Shown piece after piece: positions 51,618 through 60,364 of a DNA stretch of 64,000 nucleotides. The number at the start of each line of letters is the position of its first letter. Position 1 is the stretch's first letter. Origin of the DNA: PFJX01 sp964393825. Lineage in GTDB: Bacteria; Pseudomonadota; Gammaproteobacteria; Burkholderiales; Thiobacillaceae. The translations under genes and the position numbers were made by a program. The notes below the pieces were generated by a model. That model ran no database searches. It was given only the letters and a program-made list of their open reading frames with translations, and was not told the DNA's origin. The stretch covers positions 1-64,000 of the forward strand of contig CAYMUY010000023.1 in assembly GCA_964393825.1 (NCBI GenBank). The letters are read 5' to 3'.

Positions 51618-54600
51618 GCCCCCTCTTCCTCATCGTGGTGGCGCTGGCCGCCGCCTTCCTGCTCGGGCTGCTGAACCCGGAACGGCGCACCATCGCCTAC
51701 ACGGTCACCCTTGCGGCACTCGTCGGCATGACCCTGATCTCCGCCGACTGGCTCCGGACATTCGCCCTGCAAGGCATCGACCCGGTGGATGTCTACACTG
51801 CCGGCGCCGAACCGCCCTACGCCATCAACCTGCGCATGGGGCTGGCAGAAGCTGCGCTGACCCTGCTGGTGAACCTCACCGGCCTGCTCTCGGCGATTTA
51901 CCTGAAGGATGCCCTGCTCGGTCAGGGCCGCCGCGCCATGGCCGTGCTGCTGGTGGCCGTGATGGCCCTGGTCGGCATCATCCTCACCCGCGACCTGTTC
52001 AACCTGTTCGTGTTTTTCGAACTCGTGGTCATCTCCAGCGCCGGGCTGATCCTGCTTTCCAACAACGAGCACGCCCTCTCGGCGGGCTTGAAATACCTGG
52101 TCGTCTCGCAATTCATCTCGGTCTTCCTGCTGATCGGCATTCTCTTCGCCTACCACGCCACCGGTACCCTCAACATCGACGGCATGGCGGCCGCCTCGCT
52201 CGGCCTGCGCACGGGCGGCGCCATTGCCTTCTTCCTGATGTTCATGGCCCTCGTCGCCGAGTTGAAACCCTTTCCGGCCAACGGCTGGGCGCTGGACATC
52301 TATGAATCGGCGCATCCCGCCTTCTCCGCCCTCTTCTCCGCCGCCACCGGGGCCGCGGCCCTGTACGCCGTGGACAAGCTGTTGCTGATCGGCGGCGGCG
52401 AATGGCTGCCCATGGCCACCGGCATCGGCATCGTCACCTTCATCGCCGCCAACCTGTTCGCCCTGCCGCAGACCCATGACCGCCGCCTGTTGGGCTATTC
52501 CTCCATCGCCCAGACCGGACTGGTGCTGGTGGTCCTGGGCCAGCGCGACCTCCTCGGCGAGGCCACCCCTTTCATCGCCTTCGGCCTGTTGATCTCCCAT
52601 GCCGTGGCCAAGGCCGGGCTGTTCTGGCTCTCGGGACTACTGGAAGGCCGGCAACTGGCGGACTGGGCCGCCCTGCGCCGGCGGCCGCTGCTGGTATTCG
52701 CCTTCGTCACCTTCACCGCCATGCTCACCGGCCTGCCCCCCTTCCCCGGCTTCTACGCCAAGTGGGAACTGGTGCATCACCTGGCCGGCGCGGGCCACTA
52801 CGCGGTGCTCGGTTTGATCCTGATCGGCGCCCTGGTCGAGGCCGGCTACCTGTTCCGCTGGTTCGGCACCCTCATGAAACGGGAAGCGCCCATCGAGACC
52901 GTCCCCTGCACGGCGCACAAGGTCGGCCCCGTGCTCGTCGCCGTCGCCGCGGGCTGGGTGCTGGGTGTGGTCTGGGGCGCTCTCGCCAACGGCCTGTTCG
53001 GCCGCGCCAACCTGCTCCTGGTCCTGCCGCTGCTGTTCGCGTTGAGCTTCCTGCTACTGGACTGGCTGCCCGCCTGGATCAAGAACAGCCTGGCCATCGC
53101 CGGCATGGTGGCCTTCTTCCTGCTCACCTGGGGCGAATACGACCCGCTGCGGCTGATCTTCGCCCTCATCTTCCTGATCGGCGGTGCCCTCACCCTGCTC
53201 GCCAGTTATTCCGCCCACGGCCGGCGCATCGGCTTCTACCCGGCGGCGATGCTGATGTACGCCGGCATGGTGATGCTGATCCGCGCCACCACCTCGTTCG
53301 ACTTCTTCGCCGCCTGGGAACTGCTCACCGTCGGTTCCTACTTCCTGATCCTGCGCGGCCGGCATTCCGAACCCCATGCCCTGTCCTACATCCTGTTCTC
53401 GCTCGGCGGCGCCTTCCTGATCCTGGCGGGGTTCGCCGTCGCTGCGGCGGGCGCGCCCCGGTTCGATCTCGCGTCCCTGGCCCAGGTCGCCGCGCCGGCC
53501 GCGCCCTGGGTGTTCCTGCTGCTCGCCATCGGTTTCATGACCAAGACCGCCGCCATCGGCCTGCACATCTGGCTCCCCGGCGCCCATGCCGAGGCGGAGA
53601 CCGACGTCTCGCCGATGGTCTCCGGCATCCTGTTGAAGGCGGGCCTGTTCGGCCTGTTCGTGCTGTTCATGAGCATGGGCCGGCAACAGCTCTACGGCGT
53701 CGAACTCACCCATGTCCTGCTCTGGATCGCCGCCCTGACCGCGCTGATCGGCAACCTGCTGGCGGTATTCCAGGAAGACGCCAAGCGCCTCCTGGCCTAC
53801 TCCTCCATCGGCCAGATGGGCTACGCCCTGTTCGGCCTGGCGCTGATGAACCACCTGGGCTGGCTGATGGCGCTGGTGTTCGTCATCAACCACTACATCT
53901 ATAAATCCATGCTGTTCCTGGCCATCGGTGGCGTCGCCAAGCGCACCGGCACCCGCGAGATGTACAGGATGGGCGGCCTGATCCGGCTGATGCCGCTGTC
54001 CTTCATCGCCGTGCTGATCGGCATCATCGCCGTTTCGGGCGTGCCGCCGTTGTCCGGCTTCGGCGGTCGCTGGGTGTTCTACAACGCCATCATGGACGCC
54101 GAGCAGCGCCTGCCCATCGTCATCCTGTTCATGGCCGGCCCCGTCGCCTTCCTCTACCTGTTCCGGCTGATCCACACCATTTTCCTCGGCCAGTTGAAGG
54201 ATGAACTGCGGCGGGTGAAGGAAGCGCCGTTCTGGATCGTCCTGCCGCAGATGATCTATGTCGCCCTGCTGCTCGGCTTCGCCGTCGTCCCCGGCCTGGC
54301 GCTGCGCCGGGTCGATGACTACATCGCCTCGTTCTTCCCCAATGGCGGCCTGCACTGGACCGGCGGCGTCATCACCAGCGCCTACGGCTACTGGAACCCG
54401 GTCGCCATCATGGTCATCGTCGGCGTGATCTTCACCACCGTGTTCGCCCTGCTGCTGTTCGTCAATCGCCGCGCCCAGAGGGTGAAGCAGTTCAATATCG
54501 TGTTTTCCGCCGAACGCCCGTTCCGCCCGGAAACCACCCACTTCGCCTGGAATTTCTATGCGCCCTACCGCAAGGCGATGGGCTTCCTGACCCAACCCTT

Positions 54601-54745
54601 CGTCACCCGCTTCTGGGACACCCTGGCCGACCTGCTGCACACGGCGGGCGATCTCGGGCGGCGGCTCTACAACGGCAATGGCCAGACCTACGGCTTCCAT
54701 TTCCTGGCCTTCGTCGTCATCGTCTTTTTCCTGGCGGGCTTCTAA
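51611..54745 (+). CDS. Fused double antiporter subunit (MrpD/NuoL-like x2)
   Basis: A 1044-residue polytopic membrane protein consisting of two NuoL/M/N-type modules in one chain. Module 1 (about 1-480) has the proton-path Glu137 in FVFFELVVISSAG, Lys219 in AELKPFPANGW and LPQTHDRRLLGYSSIAQTG. Module 2 (about 500-950) has Glu570 in FFAAWELLTVGSYFLI, Lys645 and His652 in MTKTAAIGLHIWLPGAHAEAE, Lys725 in EDAKRLLAYSSIGQMGY and Lys765 in HYIYKSMLFL. Beyond 950 a C-terminal extension ends in a membrane anchor (FHFLAFVVIVFFLAGF). Archaeal Mbx encodes the pair (MbxH, MbxH') as separate genes. The frame is continuous with no stop or shift. The next gene starts 2 bp later. Confidence 0.92.
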   Translation: MVSPLFLIVVALAAAFLLGLLNPERRTIAYTVTLAALVGMTLISADWLRTFALQGIDPVDVYTAGAEPPYAINLRMGLAEAALTLLVNLTGLLSAIYLKDALLGQGRRAMAVLLVAVMALVGIILTRDLFNLFVFFELVVISSAGLILLSNNEHALSAGLKYLVVSQFISVFLLIGILFAYHATGTLNIDGMAAASLGLRTGGAIAFFLMFMALVAELKPFPANGWALDIYESAHPAFSALFSAATGAAALYAVDKLLLIGGGEWLPMATGIGIVTFIAANLFALPQTHDRRLLGYSSIAQTGLVLVVLGQRDLLGEATPFIAFGLLISHAVAKAGLFWLSGLLEGRQLADWAALRRRPLLVFAFVTFTAMLTGLPPFPGFYAKWELVHHLAGAGHYAVLGLILIGALVEAGYLFRWFGTLMKREAPIETVPCTAHKVGPVLVAVAAGWVLGVVWGALANGLFGRANLLLVLPLLFALSFLLLDWLPAWIKNSLAIAGMVAFFLLTWGEYDPLRLIFALIFLIGGALTLLASYSAHGRRIGFYPAAMLMYAGMVMLIRATTSFDFFAAWELLTVGSYFLILRGRHSEPHALSYILFSLGGAFLILAGFAVAAAGAPRFDLASLAQVAAPAAPWVFLLLAIGFMTKTAAIGLHIWLPGAHAEAETDVSPMVSGILLKAGLFGLFVLFMSMGRQQLYGVELTHVLLWIAALTALIGNLLAVFQEDAKRLLAYSSIGQMGYALFGLALMNHLGWLMALVFVINHYIYKSMLFLAIGGVAKRTGTREMYRMGGLIRLMPLSFIAVLIGIIAVSGVPPLSGFGGRWVFYNAIMDAEQRLPIVILFMAGPVAFLYLFRLIHTIFLGQLKDELRRVKEAPFWIVLPQMIYVALLLGFAVVPGLALRRVDDYIASFFPNGGLHWTGGVITSAYGYWNPVAIMVIVGVIFTTVFALLLFVNRRAQRVKQFNIVFSAERPFRPETTHFAWNFYAPYRKAMGFLTQPFVTRFWDTLADLLHTAGDLGRRLYNGNGQTYGFHFLAFVVIVFFLAGF

Positions 54746-54747
54746 CC

Positions 54748-55653
54748 ATGCAATTCGAGTGGATCAAGATCCCCTACGCGCTGCTCACGCTGTTCATCGT
54801 CATCAACTTCGGCATGCTGCTGGGTGCCTTCATCCAGAAGATCGGCGCCCGGGTGGGCCGCCGCCACGGCATCCCCATCTGGCAGAACTATGCCGACCTG
54901 ATCAAGAACTTCGGTCTGCGCACCTCCATCACCCACGGCGTGATGTTCTACCTGGGCCCGGTGTTCCGGCTCACCGGCGGTATCGGCCTGTTGCTGTTCG
55001 TGCCGACGATTTATGGCTCGGAGATGTTCTCCAACCTGTCGTTCGCCGGCGATCTGATCCTGGCCCTGTACTTCGTGTTCTTCGGCACCCTGGGCATGGC
55101 GCTCGGTGCCGGCGAGAGCGGCCACCCGCACGCGGCCATCGGCATCAGCCGGGGCCTGTCGCAGGTGAGCATGGCCGAACTGCCCTTCGCCCTGGCCGTG
55201 TTCGCGGTGGCCTTGCAGTACCAGACCCTTTCCGTCACCGATATCGTCGCGGCGCAGCAGGGCGGCGTGTTGAGCTGGACGCTGTTCACCAACCCGGTGG
55301 CGGTGGCGGCGGCGATGCTCGGCTTCCTCGGCTCGATGATGCGCCCGCCCTTCGACGTGGTGATCGCGCCGCAGGAAATCCCCATCGGCCCGCCGACCGA
55401 GTACCACTCGTCCTACCTGGCCCTGATGCAGACCAACCGCGCGATCTTCCCCATCGCCAAGATTGTCATCTACATGAATCTGTTCTTCGGTGGCGCCGCG
55501 AGTTGGCCGGTGTTCTTCCTCAAGGTGTTCCTGATCTACATGGTCTCGGTGTTCGTCGGCGTGGTCTTCCCGCGCTTCCGCGTCGAGCAGTCGATCCGCT
55601 GGTTCCTGGTCTGGGCGGTACCGCTGGGCGTCCTTTCCATCGTGTTGGTGTGA
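54748..55653 (+). CDS. NuoH/MbxM-like membrane subunit
   Basis: A 301-residue membrane protein with about eight segments, homologous to NuoH, the subunit that links the redox arm to the ion pumps. Conserved acidic residues of the quinone/E-channel region remain: Glu144 in VSMAELPFAL, Asp203 in MRPPFDVV, Glu210 and Glu218 in APQEIPIGPPTEYHSSY. The APQEIPxGPxTEYHSSY form is that of group 4 hydrogenase/Mbx subunits rather than respiratory NuoH (which has PEAEAELVAGYxVEYS). Confidence 0.92.
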   Translation: MQFEWIKIPYALLTLFIVINFGMLLGAFIQKIGARVGRRHGIPIWQNYADLIKNFGLRTSITHGVMFYLGPVFRLTGGIGLLLFVPTIYGSEMFSNLSFAGDLILALYFVFFGTLGMALGAGESGHPHAAIGISRGLSQVSMAELPFALAVFAVALQYQTLSVTDIVAAQQGGVLSWTLFTNPVAVAAAMLGFLGSMMRPPFDVVIAPQEIPIGPPTEYHSSYLALMQTNRAIFPIAKIVIYMNLFFGGAASWPVFFLKVFLIYMVSVFVGVVFPRFRVEQSIRWFLVWAVPLGVLSIVLV

Positions 55654-55670
55654 GTGTTGGCAAAATCAAT

Positions 55671-56312
55671 ATGAAACCTGAACTTTTGAAACGCATGGTC
55701 AAGGGCCCCGACGGCGTCGAGTTCGAGGTCGAGCCGATGCGCGACTACTACTGCGACGCCCCGCCCACGGTGCAGCACGGCGCTTACATCAAGATCGTCG
55801 AGGATTTCTTCAACTGGGCGCGCGCCGAATCGCTGTGGATTCTCGGCTTCGGCACCGGCTGCGGCGCCATCGAGATGCGGCCGCTGATGACGCCGCGTTT
55901 CGACGCCTACCGCTACGGCATCCAGTGGCGGCCCACGCCGCGCCAGGCCAACCTGCTGGTGATCTCCGGCTATTTGTCCACCAAGACCCTGAAGCGCGCC
56001 ATCCGCGCCTACGAGCAGATGCAGAGCCCGAAATACGTGGTGGGCCTGGGTTCCTGCACCATCAACGGCGGCATGTACTGGGATTCCTACAACACCATCA
56101 AGTGCCTGGACCAGTACATGCCGGTGGACCTCTACATCACCGGCTGCATGCCCCGCCCCGAAGCCCTGCTGGCCGGCTTCGAGGACCTGAAGAAACTGAT
56201 CCGGGCCGGCCGCGCCGAGGGCGCCAACCAGTACGCCGAACGCTTCGATTGGTACAAGGCCAATCAGAAGCAGGTGATCCACGACTGGGACATGCCGGAC
56301 TACAACTGGTGA
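55671..56312 (+). CDS. NuoB/MbxJ-like iron-sulfur subunit
   Basis: A 213-residue small-subunit homologue of NuoB. The blocks LGFGTGCGAIEMRPL, YVVGLGSCTINGGMYWDSYN and YITGCMPRPEALL carry Cys64, Cys129 and Cys159. NuoB normally has tandem Cys in the first block (CC-x-[IV]-E-M); here the second is Gly65, and the CxxC of group 4 hydrogenase small subunits is also absent, leaving three classical ligands for the proximal [4Fe-4S] cluster. Cys28 or Cys145 might substitute. ATG at 55671; TGA overlaps the NuoC-like gene. Confidence 0.92.
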   Translation: MKPELLKRMVKGPDGVEFEVEPMRDYYCDAPPTVQHGAYIKIVEDFFNWARAESLWILGFGTGCGAIEMRPLMTPRFDAYRYGIQWRPTPRQANLLVISGYLSTKTLKRAIRAYEQMQSPKYVVGLGSCTINGGMYWDSYNTIKCLDQYMPVDLYITGCMPRPEALLAGFEDLKKLIRAGRAEGANQYAERFDWYKANQKQVIHDWDMPDYNW

Positions 56313-56851
56313 TGACGAACATGCGCGCACTTTACGACCGGCTGAAGGCCCTCTACCCCCTCGGCGAACTGACCGAGAAGAGGCCCAGTCTGGCCTTCGT
56401 CGCCCTGCCGGCGGCATACCTGCGCCCGGCCTTGCTGCACCTGCGCGACCTGGAGGGCTATTCCCATCTGGTGCTGCTGACGGCAGTGGACTGGCTGGAG
56501 GAGGGGCACTTCCAGCTCACCTACCTGCTCAACAACCGCACCCTGAATCGCGACCTCGGCCTGCGCGTCTTGCTGCCGCGGGAAGGCGCCACCATGGCCA
56601 GCATCCACGACCTCTGGCCCACCGCCGCGACCTATCAGCGCGAACTGCGCGAGATGTTCGGCATCGACTTCCCCGACAGCCCCGGCGTGTACGAGGAATT
56701 CATCCTCGAAGGCTGGAACGACATCCCGCCCTACCGGCGCGACTTCGACACCCTGAAATACGCCAACGACAGCTACGCCCAGCGCGCCGGGCGGGAAACC
56801 CGTGACCCGGAGACGCACATGAAAGAACAACTCTATCCGGGCAAATCCTGA
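56312..56851 (+). CDS. NuoC/MbxK-like subunit
   Basis: A 179-residue soluble subunit with the 30-kDa complex I signature: SHLVLLTAVDWLE, LTYLLNN, IHDLWPTAATYQRELREMFGIDFPD (compare WxxAxxxERExxDMFGI) and LEGWNDIPPYRRDF. Joined by ATGA overlap to the NuoB-like gene and one base from the NuoD-like gene. Confidence 0.93.
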   Translation: MTNMRALYDRLKALYPLGELTEKRPSLAFVALPAAYLRPALLHLRDLEGYSHLVLLTAVDWLEEGHFQLTYLLNNRTLNRDLGLRVLLPREGATMASIHDLWPTAATYQRELREMFGIDFPDSPGVYEEFILEGWNDIPPYRRDFDTLKYANDSYAQRAGRETRDPETHMKEQLYPGKS

Positions 56852-56852
56852 C

Positions 56853-58028
56853 ATGGCGTATACCCACGACCGTTCCCAATACCCGGCCAGAAAGGCCGAC
56901 GGCAGCCTGGCCATCGACCTGACCTCGGGCAAGTTCCTGAAGCTCTGGCAAGGCCCCAACCACCCCGGCATCACCGGCAACATGTCGGTGGAACTTACTG
57001 TCTGCGGCGATGAGGTGGTGGAAGGCAAGGTTCACGTCGGCTACCTACATCGCGGCTTCGAGAAACTGATGGAGCGGCGCACCTTCATCCAGTGCTTCCC
57101 CATCGTCTGCCGCATCTGCGTGCCGGAGCCGGATTTCAACGAATACTGCTACGCGGCGGCCGTGGAAGAACTGGCCGGTATCGAAGTCCCGGAAAAGGCC
57201 AACTGGATCCGCGCCCTGATCCTGGAGATGGGCCGCATCAACAGCTACCTGATGTACCTGGGCGGCCAGGCCGGGGCACTGGGCCAGGGCGTCATCGGCC
57301 AGTGGACCACCTATGCCCGCGACCTGATGCTGGACCGCTTCGAGGAAATGACCGGCGCCCGCATCTACCACATGTTCATCATGCCCGGCGGCGTCCGCGA
57401 CACCCTCCCGGAGGGCTTCGAAGCGCGCATGGAAGAAACGCTGCGCGAGATCGAGCGCACGTGCAAGGACGTGTGGGACGTGATGTTCTGCAACACCGTA
57501 TTCAAGAAGCGTACCGTCGGCATGGGTGTCATCGACCCCGCCTGGCTGGATGCCTATGGCGTCACCGGCCCCAACGCCCGCGCCGCCGGGGTGGCCAAGG
57601 ACGTGCGCCGGGACGCGCCCTATCTGGTCTATCCCGAGCTCGATTTCGAACCGGTGGTCGGCCATGACGCCGACATCTACACCCGCGCCGACGTGCGCCG
57701 CCGCGACCTGCTGATGTCCGTCGACCTGATCCGCCAGATCCTGGCCCGGATGCCCAAGGACGGCCCGATCATGGCGCCCATGCCGAGCATGTTGCACTGG
57801 AAGATTCCGCCCGGCGAAACCTATGTGCGCGGCGAGTGCTCGCGCGGCGAATACGGCTACTACCTGGTCACCGACGGCTCCGGCTATCCGCGCCGGGTCA
57901 ACGTGCGCGGCCCCTCCTACACCCATGCCATGGCCCTGCTGGAACGGATGATCGTCAACGTCAACATTTCCGACGTGGCCTCGCTGATGGTGTCGCTGCA
58001 TACGTACCCGCCAGAGATAGAGAGGTAA
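56853..58028 (+). CDS. NuoD/MbxL-like subunit (non-hydrogenase large-subunit homologue)
   Basis: A 391-residue homologue of NuoD and of group 4 [NiFe] large subunits. The N-terminus shows GPNHPGITGNMSVEL and YLHRGFEKLMERRTF. The first metal-motif position reads IVCRICVPEPDFNEYC: Cys86 and Cys89 survive but the following Gly-x-Cys-x-x-x-His is replaced by VPEPDFNE. The C-terminus is DVASLMVSLHTYPPEIER, with no DPCxxC. It cannot bind Ni-Fe in the usual way and needs no protease tail. It is also not a standard NuoD, which has no Cys pair there. This half-retained state is what I recall for Mbx/Mbs (sulfane reductase) subunits. Confidence 0.92.
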   Translation: MAYTHDRSQYPARKADGSLAIDLTSGKFLKLWQGPNHPGITGNMSVELTVCGDEVVEGKVHVGYLHRGFEKLMERRTFIQCFPIVCRICVPEPDFNEYCYAAAVEELAGIEVPEKANWIRALILEMGRINSYLMYLGGQAGALGQGVIGQWTTYARDLMLDRFEEMTGARIYHMFIMPGGVRDTLPEGFEARMEETLREIERTCKDVWDVMFCNTVFKKRTVGMGVIDPAWLDAYGVTGPNARAAGVAKDVRRDAPYLVYPELDFEPVVGHDADIYTRADVRRRDLLMSVDLIRQILARMPKDGPIMAPMPSMLHWKIPPGETYVRGECSRGEYGYYLVTDGSGYPRRVNVRGPSYTHAMALLERMIVNVNISDVASLMVSLHTYPPEIER

Positions 58029-58034
58029 AGATCG

Positions 58035-59834
58035 ATGAGCGTCAAAGACCTCCTCTCCCCCTTCAGCGCCTGGAAGCACCTGTTCCGCGACCCGGTCAGC
58101 ATCGAAGACCCGCTGAATCGCCAGGCTGCGCCGCGCTATCGCGGCTTCCACCAGAACGACATGGAAAAGTGCATCGGTTGCGGCACCTGCGAAACCATCT
58201 GCCAGAACGGCGCCATCGACATGTTGCCGGTTCCCGGCATCGAAACCAGGCAGGGCGATTCCGGCCTGCGTCCCCGCATCGACTATGGCCGCTGCTGCTG
58301 GTGCGCCCTGTGCGTCGATGTCTGCATGACCCAATCCCTCACCATGTCCAACGCCTATACGTGGGTGGAGAGTGATCCCGACGCCTTCCGCTTCACCCCG
58401 GGCGTGGACAAGAAAGCCTGGGACCAGGCTGAACTGGGTTACCACCGCCCGGATGGCCATCGTCTGACCGGTCAGCACCGCGTCGCCATGGGCGAGATGG
58501 AACCGGAAGACCGCATCGACAACTTCAAGGAGATCGTTGCCGGCTACACGGTGGAACAGGCCATTCTGGAAGCGGATCGCTGTGTCGCCTGCGGCCTGTG
58601 TGTGGCCACCTGTCCCACCCACATGGCCATCCCGCAGTACATCGCCGCCGTGCGCGACGGCGACTACGAGCGTGGCCTGAAGCTGCTCTACGAGACCAAC
58701 CCCTTCTCCCAGGTCTGCGGCCGCGTCTGCACCCACAAGTGCGAGGACGCCTGCGCCGCGCGCCACGAGGGCGACCCGATTGCAATTCGTTGGCTCAAGC
58801 GCCACATCACCGATCAGGTGCCGTTCGAGCGCTACCGCGACATCGTCGGCGAACCGCTGCCCGCCACCGGCAAGCGCGTCGCCATCATCGGGGCGGGGCC
58901 CGCCGGACTCACCGCCGCATACGACCTGGCGCGCCTGGGCCACGCGGTCACGGTGTTCGAGGCCAAGGCGGCGGCCGGCGGCATGACCCGTTACGGCATC
59001 CCCGAATACCGCCTGCCTTACGAGGCGCTGGACCGCGACGTGGCGCTGATCGTCTCCATGGGGGTCGAGATCCACTACAACTGCTGCATCGGCACCGAGC
59101 GTTCCATGGACGAACTGCGCCGGGAATACGACGCGGTGCTCCTGGCCATCGGTCTGCAACAGGGCCGGCAGACCCGCATCCCCCACTCCGAGCACGAGAA
59201 GGTCTTCCGCGCCATCGACCTGTTGCACAAGATCACGGCCAATGAGCCGTTCGAGTTGCCGCATTGCGCCGTGGTGATCGGCGGCGGCAACGTCGCCATG
59301 GACATCGCCCGCTCCCTGGCCCGCCTGCAGAAGCAGCAATACGGCCAGGTGGATGTGGTGGTCACCGCACTGGAAGAGCAACAGCATTTCATGGCCGATC
59401 CGGACGAGATCAAGGAAGCCCTGGAAGAAGGCATCGTCATCCGCGACAAATGCGGCCCGCAAGGCTGCGAGATCGACGCGAACGGCAAGCTGGTCGGTCT
59501 GAAGACCTGGAAGGTGCTGTCCATCTTCGACCAGAACCGTCGCTTTGCCCCGGTCTATGACCCAGCGGGCGAAACCATCCACGCCTGCGACACGGTGATC
59601 GAGGCCATCGGCCAGTACGCCGATACCTCGCTGCTCGGCGATGCGCTGACGGAAATGCTGGAGTGGGACCGCGGTCGCATCAAGATCGACGCCGATGGCG
59701 GCACCTCCGAGCCCTGGCTCTGGTCGGCGGGCGACTGCGTCGCCGGCCCCGACGTCGTGCATGCCGTGGCCGATGGCCACCGCGTCGCCGCCAGCATCCA
59801 CGCCATGCTGGTCCAACAGGAGAAGACAATATGA
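58035..59834 (+). CDS. Ferredoxin (NuoI/MbxN-like)-GltD/NfnB-like NAD(P)H oxidoreductase fusion
   Basis: A 599-residue soluble iron-sulfur flavoprotein. Residues 40-105 are a NuoI/MbxN-type double [4Fe-4S] ferredoxin: Cys46, 49, 52, 56 and Cys87, 90, 93, 97. Residues ~165-260 form the Cys-rich N-terminal domain of GltD/NfnB-type proteins (Cys183, 186, 189, 193 and Cys228, 232, 236, 240). The flavoprotein part has the FAD motif IIGAGPAGLTAA (284-295), VIGGGNVAMDIARSLARL for NAD(P) (414-431) and ends with LWSAGDCVAGPDVVHAVADG. It would carry electrons between NAD(P)H and the NuoB/C/D-like arm. It follows the NuoD-like gene by 6 bp and overlaps the next by 4 bp. Confidence 0.93.
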   Translation: MSVKDLLSPFSAWKHLFRDPVSIEDPLNRQAAPRYRGFHQNDMEKCIGCGTCETICQNGAIDMLPVPGIETRQGDSGLRPRIDYGRCCWCALCVDVCMTQSLTMSNAYTWVESDPDAFRFTPGVDKKAWDQAELGYHRPDGHRLTGQHRVAMGEMEPEDRIDNFKEIVAGYTVEQAILEADRCVACGLCVATCPTHMAIPQYIAAVRDGDYERGLKLLYETNPFSQVCGRVCTHKCEDACAARHEGDPIAIRWLKRHITDQVPFERYRDIVGEPLPATGKRVAIIGAGPAGLTAAYDLARLGHAVTVFEAKAAAGGMTRYGIPEYRLPYEALDRDVALIVSMGVEIHYNCCIGTERSMDELRREYDAVLLAIGLQQGRQTRIPHSEHEKVFRAIDLLHKITANEPFELPHCAVVIGGGNVAMDIARSLARLQKQQYGQVDVVVTALEEQQHFMADPDEIKEALEEGIVIRDKCGPQGCEIDANGKLVGLKTWKVLSIFDQNRRFAPVYDPAGETIHACDTVIEAIGQYADTSLLGDALTEMLEWDRGRIKIDADGGTSEPWLWSAGDCVAGPDVVHAVADGHRVAASIHAMLVQQEKTI

Positions 59835-60331
59835 GCGAAGGCAGCCACGGCATCGATCGTCTGCGCGGCAAGACCACCCTGCGTGAAATCCTCGAAGTCG
59901 CCACCAGCTTCGAGGCCGGCGCCCGCGATTTCTACACCGCCCTGATCCCCAAGGTCAGCAAACGCATCCGCTACCTGGTCGAGGAACTGGCCGCCGAGGA
60001 GCAGTCGCATTACGACCTGTTCGGCGCCCTCGCCCAACGCCCGGACATCGCCGAACAGGTCCGGCAGGAGATCCAGCGCACCGCCAGCGACAGCAAGTTC
60101 TCCGACTGCCTGCACCTGCCCGACCTGGGCGAGAACCCCGACGACCAGGCCGTCCTGCAATACGCCATGGGCCGGGAGCACGCCGCCATGATGCACTACG
60201 GCGAACTGGCCGAGACCGCCCCGCCCGGCCCCATCCGCGAGTTGTTCCAGTATCTGGCCAGCGAGGAAACCCGGCACAAGCTGGAACGGGAAAAGATCTA
60301 TTACGAAACCGTCCACAGCGGCGGCGTCTAG
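59831..60331 (+). CDS. Ferritin-like (rubrerythrin-type) diiron protein
   Basis: A 166-residue four-helix protein. Candidate diiron ligands are Glu28 (SFEAGARDFY), Glu57 and His60 (EEQSHYD), Glu116 (MGREHAAMMHY), and Glu146 with His149 (EETRHKLE). This is the erythrin/ferritin-like layout without the C-terminal rubredoxin domain. It overlaps the oxidoreductase gene, so it is part of the operon. Peroxide or oxygen protection, or iron handling for the cluster-rich complex, is inferred. Confidence 0.86.
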   Translation: MSEGSHGIDRLRGKTTLREILEVATSFEAGARDFYTALIPKVSKRIRYLVEELAAEEQSHYDLFGALAQRPDIAEQVRQEIQRTASDSKFSDCLHLPDLGENPDDQAVLQYAMGREHAAMMHYGELAETAPPGPIRELFQYLASEETRHKLEREKIYYETVHSGGV

Positions 60332-60364
60332 CGATTCCTCGTCACCTTCCCGGGAGAGAACCTC

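Noticed and set aside
49177..54745. Ordinary Mrp-type Na+/H+ antiporter operon
   Set aside because: MrpA is split as in Mbh/Mbx (MbhD and MbhE separate), there are two D-type modules, and NuoH/B/C/D-like genes follow without a break.
56853..58028. [NiFe] hydrogenase large subunit
   Set aside because: Only the first Cys pair is present, the Gly-x-Cys-x-x-x-His part and the C-terminal DPCxxC are missing, and there is no cleavable tail.
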